This document shows, piece after piece, positions 35,860-47,825 of a DNA stretch of 64,000 bases (position 1 is its first letter; every line of letters begins with the position of its first letter). The notes below the pieces were generated by a model, which worked only from the letters and a program-made list of their open reading frames with translations, was not told the DNA's origin and searched no databases. Made by a program: the position numbers and the translations under genes. The stretch comes from Megaustenia siamemsis (Eukaryota > Mollusca > Gastropoda > Stylommatophora > Ariophantidae): positions 45,089,190-45,153,189 of the forward strand of contig JAVIAB010000139.1 of assembly GCA_032433765.1 (NCBI GenBank). The letters are read 5' to 3'.

Positions 35860-36195
35860 CACTTATTCTCTTACCCTGAGGGTACACGATGTCAACGTTC
35901 ATCTATTGATATTGTCTGTTCACTTTAGTCTTAGTCCGTCCTTGGCTCATTTACCTTGCATGTTCCCTTCCAAGATGACTTTTAGTAAATTATTGTATTT
36001 CTTTACATGTCAAAAAAGTGCATTTGTTTCGCTCGAATTGTGTTAAATAATTCTTTCTTTATTTTCATCTGTTTAAAAAAAAACTTTTTTTTCATTTCTG
36101 TCCACCCATTCTTCTCATTTTTATATAAATCAACAATTCAGTGTATTTTCTCCTGTTTTTTTACTGCCAATGTTTCTGCACCATAAAGGATCGTT
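35860..36195 (-). mobile_element. Probable LINE 3-prime remnant, antisense
   Basis: The minus strand near 36165-36195 reads YGAETLAVKK, like the YGxExW region downstream of LINE reverse transcriptases, followed by a basic degenerate stretch. Stops are frequent. The evidence is one motif and overall composition. Confidence 0.35.
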
Positions 36196-37084
36196 GAATC
36201 ACATTATGAATAAAATTAATTAGAGAATGTTTGAACACGACATTACGTTTACATAGCATATTATTATTTTAATTCATTAACTTAGAAAGTCTACCCTGCC
36301 CTTTAAGACAAAATCTAAATAAAATTACCATTATCTTATGTACACGATATTTCATTCCGGATATGCCTGGGTTGATATAGAGCTGGACAATAGAGGAAAC
36401 ATGCAACTGCCGTTTTTGGTCAGACCGTTGATTTTATCCCCCCACCAGCAACAAATGATGCAATGTCCTGCCACAAGCTCATATGTCCACAAATGGATGG
36501 TGTGTGGAGTACACGATTTCACTTTACTAAACCACGATACTTGGAAGTGAGGGAGCCAGTGCTCTTCCTAGCTGTTATTATTTGTTTCCCAACTCAGTGA
36601 GCCTGGTACCCTTTCAGTAGGACCCAATGCAAAGCTCTAGCGGCGTTTGAAATGAGTTTACTTTTTTTAAATGTCCTTATACCGGAAGCCAGAACTAGCT
36701 TTAGATTGTATTAAACAAGACATGGAACTAGTGTCTAAAACAGCAGAATCATGTCTAAAACTTCCTATATCGAACACAAGGAATTGAAAACTAAATGGAA
36801 GGTTTTCAAATAAAATGCATTAATATTCTGCTTCATTACATAACCCGGGTTGAGTGGAGGGAGGGGAATGAGGTAGTTTAGACATCACTGACAGAGTTCG
36901 CCGACCCTGTCCATTTCACTCTATCCTCAATTCCTTGGGGCTCTACAAACTCAAGTTTTATCTCTTATTTTATCCTATATTAACATCTCTTTCTCATTCT
37001 CTAGATACAGAAATATAATAATTGGAGAAGAAATTAAGTAAGAATAATTTTAGTCTTAATAAAGAAATTACTATCAGCTTATAT
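36196..37084. other. Anonymous AT-rich sequence, no gene recognised
   Basis: A 70-codon frame at 36338-36550 has no supporting motif. Nothing else recognised. Confidence 0.45.
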
Positions 37085-38745
37085 CAGACATTCTTTAAGA
37101 GTAAGCAGTGTAATTTGAAGATATGGAAGAAGCACTTTTAAGCACTCTTGAACAGGCCCGGCCCAAATAATCCTCCAGATATACTACCAGCAAAAGAAGA
37201 GTTACACGCTAACTGCGGAAAACCAAGCAAAGAAGAAGTAATGAAAGCCATCAAGCTATTAAAAGAATGGTAAAGCTACAGGACCAGATGAAATTCCTTC
37301 ATAAGCAATTAAAGCAAATATTAACACCTCTACCAAAATGTCACATAATCTACTAGATAAAATATGGGAGATGGAAGAAATACCAAAGGACTGGAAAGAA
37401 GCTTATATGATTAAACTACCAAAGAAAGGAAGTTTACAGGAGTGCACACATTATATGAGATTTTTTCTACTATCAGTGCCAGAAAAAAAAAACTAGGCAG
37501 AATCATTCTGGAGATACTAAAAGAGGTCATAGAGAAACATTTGAGAGATGAACAAGCAGGTTTTAGGAAGAACAGATCATGTGCTGATCAAATAACTACT
37601 CTACGTATAATAGTTGTACAAAGTTTAGAACGACAATTCACACTTTATGTCGGATTCATAGGTTACGAAAAGGCATTTGATAGTTTAGATAGAGAAATGC
37701 TTTGTTGTAAGTTGCAGAGTCATTACGGAATCCCCATAAAGTTTATTAACCTGGTAAGAACAATGTATGAAGGAATGAAATGTAGTGTTGTGCACGAAGG
37801 ACAGATTATCGAAACATTTGAAATAAGAACAGGAGTAAGGCAGGGATGCCTTCTATCTCCATTTCTCTTTCTATTGGCATTAAATTGAATTATGAAAATA
37901 GCTCAGAACAATAGAAATGGAATTTAGTTGTACCCGACCATGAAACTTAATGACTTTGACTTTACTGATGACATAGCTCTCCTATCACACAACCATCAAT
38001 AGATGCAAGATAAAATGAGCGTACTTGATGAGAGATCACAACAGATGGGACTAAAAATAAATAGAGATAAGACCAAAATTATGAAAATTAATGCACTTTT
38101 CTATAACTAAATAACAATAGGAGAAATACATCTACTAGACGTACAATTTTTACATATATCTGGACAGTAATATAGACAAAGAAGGAGGAACTGATAATGA
38201 TACCAAAATAAGGATATTAAAAGGCAGAGAAACATTCGTTGCACTGGGAAATACATTGAAATCGAAAGAAATTAGGTTAAATAAAAAAAAAATCAAACTG
38301 TCAACTCCAATATTAAGCCAATCCTATTATATGACTATGAAACATGGAGAACACCAATAATGGCAGTCATGAAGATATAGACTTTCATTAATGGATGCTT
38401 GCTACGATTATAAGAATGGAAATGGCAGGACAAAATCACTAATATAGAAATTTGGAAAAGTACCAGTCAAATACCAGGGGATAAAGAGATACAGCGAAGA
38501 CGATGGCGCTGGATAGGATACACAATGCTGAAGCCAACTGAAAGTATTACACAACAGGTCATTTTTTGGAATCCCCAAGATAAAAGACAAATGAGGAAGA
38601 CCAAAATATTCTTGGAGAAGACAAATGAGAGCAGAGATGATGATGCTGGGGAATACATGGAATGATCTTAAAAGAATGGCAAGAAACAAAACGGCTTCGA
38701 AAGTGTTTGTTCAAGACCTATGCCCCACAGGGAGCTGAAAGACAG
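37085..38745 (+). mobile_element. LINE-C: degenerate endonuclease-RT LINE, ORF2 3-prime half
   Basis: Pieces in correct order on the plus strand: a KEEVMKAIKLLKE segment (near 37223), ATGPDEIPS (near 37275, in another frame), PKDWKEAYMIKLPKKGS (near 37383), the palm in 37442-37888, FTDDIA (near 37960), a thumb region (RDKTKIMKIN, near 38068) and a basic tail with GRPKYSWRR (near 38596) and FVQDLCPTGS (near 38708). Frameshifts and stops separate the pieces. The endonuclease half is missing. A second, antisense copy of the 3-prime end is at 20950-21370. Confidence 0.92.
37442..37888 (+). pseudogene. LINE-C reverse transcriptase palm fragment
   Basis: A 148-codon frame contains QAGFRKNRS (residues 38-46), GYEKAFDSLDRE (74-85, with the first catalytic Asp) and GVRQGCLLSP (131-140), the finger and palm motifs of the widespread animal endonuclease-reverse transcriptases. 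It ends at a TGA just after LFLLALN, and the catalytic F-x-D-D follows downstream as FTDD behind a stop. The Met chosen by frame is not a real start. It was part of a polyprotein-like ORF2. Confidence 0.93.
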
Positions 38746-39256
38746 AAGAGGAAGAAGTGTAATTTTGTGTGCAGAAACCCTGATGAATTTTAAATATCAA
38801 AACTGGAAAGACGAAGTCAGAAACGAACTTAGTCAAATAAAATAAATAAGTCTTGAATCTTGATCCTAAACATAAAGAATTCAACACCAGGAAAAAACGT
38901 AAGAAAACAAAGGTTTCCAGCAACGAAACATCCCCATACCTGGAAACAATATAGCGTCAGATGGAGGAACCACGGAAGCCTGTCTAGACAACGTATAGAA
39001 GTCCATCTAGTACAACACAAAAACCAAACAAAAAACTTAAGAGATTTGTATACTTTTTGTTCCCATTTGTGGATCTGAAAACAGAAAAGAAAACGGAAAA
39101 TGAAATGTCAAGGGTGTCATCATTTCACACAAACCACCTGAGGAAAATTCTTTGAATAGTTTCAGGAAGCAGAAGTCAGCAGCCAAGAGCTGCGCAACAG
39201 GTGCAGCCAAGAGGAAACGTACAGCGATAATAGACACACGATAGGGCGTAGACAAA
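38746..39256. other. Anonymous sequence, no gene recognised
   Basis: Unique AT-rich DNA between LINE-C and the 18-bp array. Nothing recognised. Confidence 0.45.
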
Positions 39257-40760
39257 TAATGGGGCAGAAAAAGAGGATGGTGCAGATACAAGTGATGGGG
39301 CAGATACAAGTGACGGGGCAGATACAGGTGATGGGGCAAATACAAGTGATGGGGCAGATACAGGTGATGGGGCAGAAAAAGAGGATGGGGCAGATACAAG
39401 TGATGGGGCAGAAAAAGAGGATGGAACAGATACAAGTGATGGGGCAGATACAAGTGACGGGGCAGATACAGGTGATGGGGCAAATACAAGTGATGGGGCA
39501 GATACAGGTGATGGGGCAGAAAAAGAGGATGGGGCAGATACAAGTGATGGGCAGAAAAAGAGGATGGGACAGATACAAGTGATGGGGCAGATACAAGTGA
39601 CGGGGCAGATACAGGTGATGGGGCAAATACAAGTGATGGGGCAGATACAGGTGATGGGGCAGAAAAATAAGATGGGGCAGATACAAGTGATGGGGCAGAA
39701 AAAGAGGATGGGGCAGATACAAGTGATGGGGCAGATACAGGTGATGGGGCAGATACAAGTGATGGGGCAGATACAAGTGACGGGGCAGATACAGGTGATG
39801 GGGCAAATACAAGTGATGGGGCAGATACAGGTGATGGGGCAGAAAAGGAGGATGGGGCAGATACAAGTGATGGGGCAGAAAAAGAGGATGGGACAGATAC
39901 AAGTGATGGGGCAGATACAAGTGATGGGGCAGATACAGGTGATGGGGCAGAAAAAGAGGATGGGGCAGATACAAGTGATGGGGCAGATACAGGTGATGGG
40001 GCAGATACAAGTGATGGGGCAGATACAAGTGATGGGGCAGAAAAAAAGGATGGTGCAGATACAAGTGATGGGGCAGATACAGGTGATGGGGCAGATACAA
40101 GTGATGGGGCAGATACAGGTGATGGGGCAGAAAAAGAGGATGGTGCAGATACAAGTGATGGGGCAGAAAAAGAGGATGGTGCAGATACAAGTGATGGGGC
40201 AGAAAAAGAGGATGGTGCAGATACAAGTGATGAGGCAGAAAAAGAGGATGGTGCAGATACAAGTGATGGGGCAGATACAGGTGATGGGGCAGATACAAGT
40301 GACGGGGCAGATACATGTGATGGGGCAGATACAAGTGACGGGGCAGATACAGGTGATGGGGCAGATACAAGTGACGGGGCAGATACAGGTGATGGGGCAG
40401 ATACAAGTGACGGGCAAATACAGGTGTTGGGGCAGATCCAAGTGACGGGGCAGATACAAGTGATGGGGCAGATACAAGTGACGGGGCAGATACAGGTGAT
40501 GGGGCAGATACAAGTTATGGAGCAGATACATGTGATGGGGCAGATACAAGTGCCGGGGCAGATACAGGTGATGGGGCAGATACAAGTGATGGGGCAGATA
40601 CAGGTGATGGGGCAGATACAAGTGACGGGGCAGATACAGGTGATGGGGCAGATACAAGTGACGGGGCAAATACAGGTGTTGGGGCAGATCCAAGTGACGG
40701 GGCAGATACAAGTGATGGGGCAGATACAAGTGACGGGGCAGATACAATTGATGGGGCATA
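39257..40760. repeat. 18-bp minisatellite, about 83 units
   Basis: Two main unit types, gatggggcagatacaagt (or aggt) and gatggggcagaaaaagag, plus gacgggg variants, are interspersed. The six-codon period opens frames on both strands; in one plus frame the units read D-G-A-D-T-S and D-G-A-E-K-E. Seventeen-base units near 39546 and 40411 shift the frame. Frames of several hundred codons on the minus strand, rich in Leu, His and Pro, are by-products. Confidence 0.97.
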
Positions 40761-41145
40761 GACTTATAATAGGGTAGAGAATAATTATAGGGCAGAGATA
40801 GACGATGGGACAGAGACAGACTATGGGGCATAGATTTGATGGAGCTTAGACAGATGATGGAGAATAGACTAATGATGGGGCAGAGATTGATGATGGTGCA
40901 GAGAATGATGATGGAGCAAAGATAGATGATGGGGCAGATACAGGATTTGGGTATGTACTTGATGGAGCTTAGACAGATGATGGAGAATAGACTGATGATA
41001 GTGCAGAGATTGATGATGGGGCAACGAAAAATGATTGGGCATAGACTGATGATGGGGCAAACAGGCTATATACTTGATGGAGCTTAGACAGATGATAGAG
41101 AATAGAAAGACGATGCGGCATAGACAGACGATGACCATGGACATA
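40761..41145. repeat. Decayed right shoulder of the 18-bp array
   Basis: Sequence related to gatggggcagaga continues with increasing divergence. Within it a roughly 118- to 121-bp segment with gatggagcttagacagatga occurs three times (about 40838, 40959 and 41077). Confidence 0.8.
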
Positions 41146-42149
41146 AGTTGATGAAGGACAGACGGTGAGGCCTATACAGACAATGGGAAATTGACTGTCG
41201 CGAGACCTGCCATGTAATGAATTCAGAAAAGAGAGCGTGAGAGGAAGACCAATGACACCCTTGTGAAGGACAGTGACAACCGATAAATAATGTGGGGGCA
41301 GACATGGAGCATCCTGCAAAAGAGTGTCAGGAAACGCGCGAAATGGAAGTCTATTGTTGTTGTTATACATGATGCCATAATGCTTACCGGCATGTCTGCT
41401 GTTGTGGTCTGGTATTGTGAGGGAAACGAGAAGAAATAAGAAGCAGCCTCGGAAACAAGTTGATGGGAGTAGGGGACAGAGAGCAAGACCAAATATAATT
41501 TACCAAAGAACAATTGAGGCAGAAGTGCATAATTTAAAAAAAAAAACTAGGGCACTCTAAAAAAATATCCAATATGAATGTACGGATATTTCATTGACGA
41601 CGACCCTTATCGTGCTACGCCTCTGACCGCTGTGTCGATCGGTGGCCAAGGACATGAACGAGAAGTAATAACAGAATAAGAAGCTAAAATTAGCCAAACA
41701 AATCCAGTAGAAGCAAATAAAAGATATCTCATAAATATACGATTATTAGAAAGCGCACTTTTGTTTTCTTCAATTGTGTGCCGGTTAGCGTGGGCTCTTT
41801 TGTCCTTCCATAATCTCAGTACCTCCCTTTATACTTCCTCTAGTGTCCGTCTGCCAAGCCATAATGTCAATTTATATAATATATGCTTCCTTTATCGCAC
41901 AAGATCGTTCTTTGCCTGTACTTTCCCAGTTATAACGATGTGCTGCAAGTTCTATCCTCTCATAACACGTCTAAATGGATACAGTGTTCCTGTCTGATGT
42001 GTATTGGGCGCATTTTTGTATTTTTATCATTAAAAATATTTTAATTGTCGGTCTTTTTGGGTGTCTCAGAAACTCTGAACATTATTCAGAAAAAACCGTG
42101 TCTCTATGGATTCTAGTGTTCTTTTCGTTTGCTTATTTGATGTCAATTT
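41146..42149. other. Anonymous sequence, no gene recognised
   Basis: Several short overlapping frames on both strands, none with a motif. No repeat family recognised. Confidence 0.45.
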
Positions 42150-42396
42150 AAAAAAAAAAGTAAAGTAAAGAGCCACGTCACGCTAAGTGGCGTATAGGGA
42201 ATATAGTGCTAGTGACCATAATTTTTACAGACCTTCGGCACATGATTTTTGGGGTAATATGGACGGTATTACGCCCGTGCCGCTTTACTTACCCAGAAAA
42301 ACTCCGGTACCCATTTAAGGCTGGGTGAACCCGAAAGCCGTCCTTTAAGCTCTTATACTTTGTAGTCCAGTTCACCAACCACTGAGCTATCGCGGT
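42150..42396 (-). mobile_element. tRNA-derived SINE, subfamily 1
   Basis: Minus-strand copy: head with A box (gatagctcagtggttggtg, complement at 42375-42393), a damaged B box, body, core (gtccatattaccccaaaaat) and the cacttagcgtg tail with ctttactttac. No clean TSD was found, and the copy is more diverged than those at 12708 and 27322. Confidence 0.92.
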
Positions 42397-42399
42397 TAA

Positions 42400-43278
42400 C
42401 ATTAATTATCCCCGCTTCATTTTGTCAAGATCAGTACAATTGAATCAAGGAATAAACAGCTTCAAAAACGAAAAAAAACATTAAAATATCAATTAAAGAC
42501 TCTTAAAGCTAGATTTTCGAATTAATCCACCAAAATATGCAGATTTGCAGCTGTCTCCGGTGACATTATACAATTTATTAAATGTGCCGTAAAATATGTG
42601 CTGCTGTATTGATTTAGAGACTATATGTAACAAGAATGTTTGTATCCAAACTGCTCACAATCGCTAACAGATGCTTCCGTATCAGAGATACATTGTTTCA
42701 CGTGGCCATAGGCAACAGCAAAATAAAAATGTCAGAAGTTTCAATACATGATACATGAGTCATCTCCCGAGAAACCTTTACAGAGGATCATCATCCAGTA
42801 TGGAGATATCATTTACAGTGAGGTCCAGTATTATGGAGAATATTGATCAGGTTATGGGATATACAGAACTGCGGTAAAGTTGCCGTAAGGAGTCATTTAA
42901 ATAATGGTTTATAAAGGTTAGATATAATTTTGTGTTGAATGAATACAACACAAAATGAGCATACGTGGCTATGAGAAAAGGCCTCTTCGGTGACACAAAC
43001 AAGATGCAGACACGGAAACATTATTTTATGCAGTAGTGCTTATAATGAAGAAGTAAGATTACAAAAATATAAAAGTTCCCCTATTATGTGGTCATACAGT
43101 CTTGTTTTTTCCCCGTTTCTGCATATTATTTATGTCCACGCAGAAGGTCTTCACTAGTCGCAACGCCGGAGAGTTTTGTGTTGTCTTCCTTCAACATGAG
43201 CTGCAATTATACCTTTATTTATTTATTTGTTTTTATTTGTCACAATTTTCAATGTGTAAAGCTGAGTTAATGAAGCAC
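42400..43278. other. Anonymous sequence, no gene recognised
   Basis: Unique AT-rich DNA. Short frames near 43088-43350 run into the 28-bp array and have no motif. Confidence 0.45.
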
Positions 43279-44048
43279 AAAGAAAAGACGACACTAAACA
43301 AGAGAGAAAGAAGACACGACTCTAGACAAGAGAGAAAGAAGACACGACACTAGACAAGAGAGAAAGAAGACACGACACTAGACAAGAGAGAAAGAAGACA
43401 CGACACTAGACAAGAGAGAAAGAAGACACGACACTAGACAAGAGAGAAAGAAGACACGACACTAAATAAGGTAGAAAGAAAACACGACACTAAACAAAAG
43501 AGAATGAAAACGCTACATTAAACAAAGTAAAACGAAAACACGGCACTACACAAGAAAGAAATAAAACACGACACTAAACAAAAGAGAAAGAAAACACGAC
43601 ACTAAACAAGAAATAAATAAAACACGACACTAAACAAAAGAGAAAGAAAACACGGCACTAAACAAGAAATAAATAAAACACGACACTAAACAAAAGAGAA
43701 TGAAAATACGACACTAAACAAGAGAGAAAGAAAGCACGACACTAAACAGGAGAGAAAGAAAACACGACGCTAAACAGGAGAGAAAGAAAACACGACACTA
43801 AACAAGAGAGAAATAAAACACGACACTAAACAGGAAAGAAAGAAAACACGACACTAAACAAGAGAGAAATAAAACACGACACTAAATAAGAGAGAAAGAA
43901 AAGACGACACTAAACAAAAGAGAATGAAAACACTACACTAAACGAGGTAGAAAGAAAACACGACACTAAACAAAAAAGAATGAAAACACTACACTAAACA
44001 AGTTAGAAAGAAAACACGACACTAAACAGGAGAGAAAGAAACACCAAA
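43279..44048. repeat. 28-bp minisatellite, about 27 units
   Basis: The unit is gacactaaacaagagagaaa plus gaaaacac. Left units carry tagacaag and gaagacac and are nearly identical; from about 43470 rightwards units carry taaaca with several subtypes, so the two ends differ. Confidence 0.96.
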
Positions 44049-44049
44049 C

Positions 44050-45127
44050 ATCCTAGGAAGATATGTTAATATCGAACAATATCTCCATGCACACATAAGA
44101 AAGCAGAAGCGTCCAGCTGTTATCTTCATTGCTTGCTATTGACGGTTGTTAGTAATAACAAAAAAAAAATTATAAAAAATGTAGATATTTTGGTAGAAGG
44201 TTAGGACAGCAGTCAAGAAAAGCTCGGTAGGACTGAACAAAAATCAATTATTTCCAGAAAACATCTTCAGGAAATAATCGAACATTAGCTTTATAGAGAT
44301 TCACAATCCACCATCTCTTTCTTGCTTACCACAACCCGCACATAAACAAGATTACAGGAAAACGGATGATGGGAAAGTCAAAAACAAAAAGGATGAGTTA
44401 ACACATTTCTATTAAAAAGAAAAATGGCACCAGAAGATCAAATATCGACAGGTGAACATAAATCCTTAGATCACAAAAATTTAATTTCCTCTCAGCTTTG
44501 ACCGTTAAGTGTTTCTCTTTCACCGTAAGGTATATATTTATTATTCTTATTTGGATCTTACCAAATAGTGGTTGGTAGCTGCCACTTCCAGTCAACGTGT
44601 CAAGTTATTAAAAATTCACATACTGTACCAAAAAAAGAATAACACTTTTGATCGATTAATGAACATTTACACCACAGCGTACTTTATTCTGACCTGACTC
44701 AAAGCTTAATAAACCCAGTAGTCTTGTCATATTTTCTTAACTTCAACGTTCGCTAAATTTAACATGCGCATATTTGACAAGACGACCTTTTACATTCGCA
44801 GAATTAACTTCACCGAGTTAGCCCTGAAGGCATAAAGCCTGTTAAATGCACAGACACAAACAGGAAACAAAAATTAACTTGTAAATTTTACACCTACGAT
44901 TTGAATCTAGAAGTTGTCCATCTTCCTGTTTATTACCGAGGTACAGCTGTTTAGTCTAATACACTACAATTGAGTTCTGAACTCCGAAATTGTGGTCTAT
45001 ATTTGGAAACAATGGCTGGGTTGTTTCCATCTAATAAAATTAGGAAGGTGTTTCTTTATTCATCAGCGGTATTCACTTTCAGGCTTTAACATGAACATAA
45101 TTATGCACTGTTAGGGAAACATCACAG
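44050..45127. other. Anonymous AT-rich sequence, no gene recognised
   Basis: No coding motif, RNA gene or known repeat recognised. Confidence 0.45.
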
Positions 45128-45389
45128 TAAAGTAAAGAAAAAGTAAAGTACCCCCGTCACGCCAAGTGGCGTATATGGAATATGGTGTTAGTGACCATAA
45201 ATTTTACAGACCTTCAGCACATGATTTTTGGGGTAATGTGGTCGGTATTACGCCCGTGCCGCTTTATTTTCCCAGAAAAAAAATCCGGTACCCATTTAAG
45301 GCTGGGTAAACCCGGAGCCGTCGGTTGGCCCGAATCTTATCTCTTGTCCTTTGTAGTCCAGTTCATTGACCACTGAGCTATCGCGGCTC
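45128..45389 (-). mobile_element. tRNA-derived SINE, subfamily 1
   Basis: Minus-strand copy with all parts: head with A box (gatagctcagtggtcaatg, complement near 45362-45385), a mutated B box, ggtttacccagcctt, core (aataccgaccacattacccc) and tail with ctttactttac. A truncated plus-strand copy lies 272 bp to its right, so the pair is inverted. Confidence 0.94.
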
Positions 45390-45661
45390 ATCGTGAACTT
45401 CTATCATCGTAAACACCTGTGTTTCTAGATAATTTATTATTTAAAATGTACATACATAACGTTTGCATTTGTGAAAATACTATTTATGTTCAAAATTGTT
45501 TATTCCCCTTTGATTAGCTTCCAGTTTTCTGGAATATTAAGTTTTATTCTCTGAACTGGTGCAGGTTTCAGCTTGTTTCTGTCCTAGGAATTCTCCCGTA
45601 ACTCTTTACATACAGATCGACGCATCATGCGCCATGCCAGTTTCGGTTGAGTACGTTGCGC

Positions 45662-45779
45662 CGCACCACATGACCCCAAAAATCATGTGCTGAAGGTCTG
45701 TACAATTTATGGTCACTAACACCATATTCCCTATACGCTACTTGGCGTGACAGGGGTACGTACCTTTTTTTTTTTTTAA
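45662..45779 (+). mobile_element. 5-prime truncated SINE, subfamily 1, with near-perfect TSD
   Basis: Only the 3-prime half is present, from accacatgaccccaaaaat through cactaacaccatattccc and cacttggcgtgacag, ending in a T-run. Flanks are tacgttgcgc (45652-45661) and tacgctgcgc (45780-45789), a 10-bp duplication with one mismatch, so truncation happened at insertion. Confidence 0.88.
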
Positions 45780-45789
45780 TACGCTGCGC

Positions 45790-46759
45790 TACAAAATGTG
45801 CGTTACTCTTAATTTGATTAGTGCAAATTATCATCAATGCATTATCTATTCACATGAAATGTATCATATTGGTATTGGTGAAATCTAATTTCTTGTTTAA
45901 TTATCTAAAACTCCATATATAATGTATTAAGCTTTATATAAATATAAACATATATATGTTGTCTCTGAAATCTCTACCGCTGAATTGGTGGAACCCTTCT
46001 GTACTGAAAGAGTTCATAATAAATGTTTGTTTACTTTATCATTGAAGTCTAAACTCGTATTTTGAGCACTTCTGTTATTACATGTCGAGAGTGTACACAT
46101 AGCCAAACAAACCATGGGTTTCTTCTTTATGGTTCTAAATAGAGACTATCTAATGTGTTCATTAATTTGGCTTCGAGAAATCCATCAGCCATTCGAAAAC
46201 GATCAAATCGTTTCTTTCTCTCAAAGACAAAGAAAACCGCACTTGAGAACAAAACTAGAGAAAAGTAAATACGATACATAATTTATCAAAGCAATAGATA
46301 TATCGCTGCCATTTCAATTACCAAAATTCACATAAGAGCAAATTACATCATTTCCCAAAATGTCAATAAGTGAGTGTCTGTGCCATTTCAGAAATTCACA
46401 TTAGGTCCAAGCTGGCTCAATTTTCAAAGATCATAGTGGACCAACTCTCATGGAATAAAAATTGCCCAGTAAAATGTCTGTAAAAATATATTTTATCTAT
46501 ACACGAGATGCATAATAATCCGAACCAGCAATCCACGAAATGCAAAGCTAAATGCAAACTTTCGTGCAGACATATGATACGGCAGGGTCGATAGGAGAGA
46601 CATCTCTAGCAACGTACAAAGCACTGCTGGTTTATTGAAATGTCAAGGGGAAAAAAATCAAGGAAAGCAGTCCAACATATCGGAATATACTGATTATAAA
46701 AACACTGGACCGCAAGGGGAAAAACACAGTGCAGTAACTAGAGCAGAGTGTTTGGGACT
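45790..46759. other. Anonymous AT-rich sequence, no gene recognised
   Basis: Unique sequence; no motif recognised. Confidence 0.45.
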
Positions 46760-47825
46760 GACTTCCGTTTCCAAGATGGTGAAACTAGTTCACGTTCTCT
46801 CGATAGCTGCAGGTTGCATTTGGAGTCTGATTAATTTCGGCTCTCCATTGCAATGTTCTGAGTTAAAGTCAAAATGATGTTCTACTTAACACATCTGCGC
46901 CGATGAAGCGGAGTAGTACGCACGGCAATATTCCTTTTTGACAAATCAAGCGATGTGAATGCGACGTTCCACCGTCTAGAGTTGATCTGCAGTTTACGTC
47001 ACATTGCGTGCTGTTCAATGACCGTTGTTGGAATTGTTTGACGCAAGTCATTTAAATGTTACAACTCATTAATGTGGATTGCTCCACGCATTAAGTCAGC
47101 CTAAGTTTATCTCTTTAGGGAATTTTTCACCGTGTTTCGTTCGTTGTAACTGCATTCACTAGAGTAATCAGGAATCTATGGGCGCAGCTATTGTTGTGTG
47201 TGCTACGTTATCATAATGGCTCATCGCATATCCCTAGACCAGCCATACGCTAATCTTACAGTCTGTTGTTTGATGTGCGACGGGGATAATCCGACGACTA
47301 TGTTTTATATGTTCGGAATTGGAGTCAAAAACGATGTCCTAACATCATCAAGCGCTATACATTAAAAAAAAAAATATGACGATCATCATTTTCAGGAGGT
47401 CGTGAACTTCCGGTTAATATGGTGTATAGGCGGTAGGAACCATTGAAGACTTTGTATGAAAGTGTTCCTTGTTGCAGTTTCCTCATATTCCAAGTCCGGC
47501 TTGTTGTAGGAGCTACTGCGTTAGGTGCTCTGTGCACACCGTGAGCTGTGTTTCATCCGTTTTGATCATGTTTCGATATTACAAATGTTTACGATGAATG
47601 ATGACATCGTATGTCAGGGAACAGTTGAATGTGTTCACTTTCAGTGCGGTTTCGCTGTATGTCTTTTGGCGTGTGCTGAGACTGCTAAGATGGGGACTAC
47701 AGCTACCTTTCTTTGTTTGGGAGATGAGTTAGTAATTTGGATGATTCCACTAGCACGGGCGGTTGAGCGATTATGGATTTCAATTCGTTTGCAGTGATAC
47801 CGGGGCCTTCCATAACCAAAGAACC
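46760..47825 (-). mobile_element. Dispersed element R, copy B (unclassified, longer)
   Basis: The minus strand matches copy A (28889-29486) at both ends. It has about 470 extra bp (roughly 46890-47360) in the middle. The two edges of the extra part resemble each other (gagttaaagtcaaaatgatg near 46860 and ggagtcaaaaacgatgtcct near 47321), so copy A looks like the product of recombination between them. Coding-like pieces on the minus strand include RTWNMRKLQQGTLSY (near 47490) and ASGIIQITNSSPKQRKVAV (near 47725), separated by frameshifts. I cannot name the family. Confidence 0.8.

Noticed and set aside
35273..36046. 257-codon gene starting in the 39-bp array
   Set aside because: The frame is repeat plus a run-on into sequence that looks like an antisense LINE tail.
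39162..40831. Long Leu/His/Pro-rich frames (up to 551 codons) on the minus strand of the 18-bp array
   Set aside because: Several overlapping frames on both strands are open at once, as expected of an 18-bp repeat without stops; 17-base units shift the frame.
45128..45779. Functional hairpin from inverted SINE pair
   Set aside because: Each copy is explained by independent insertion, and only the 3-prime halves could pair across a 270-bp spacer.
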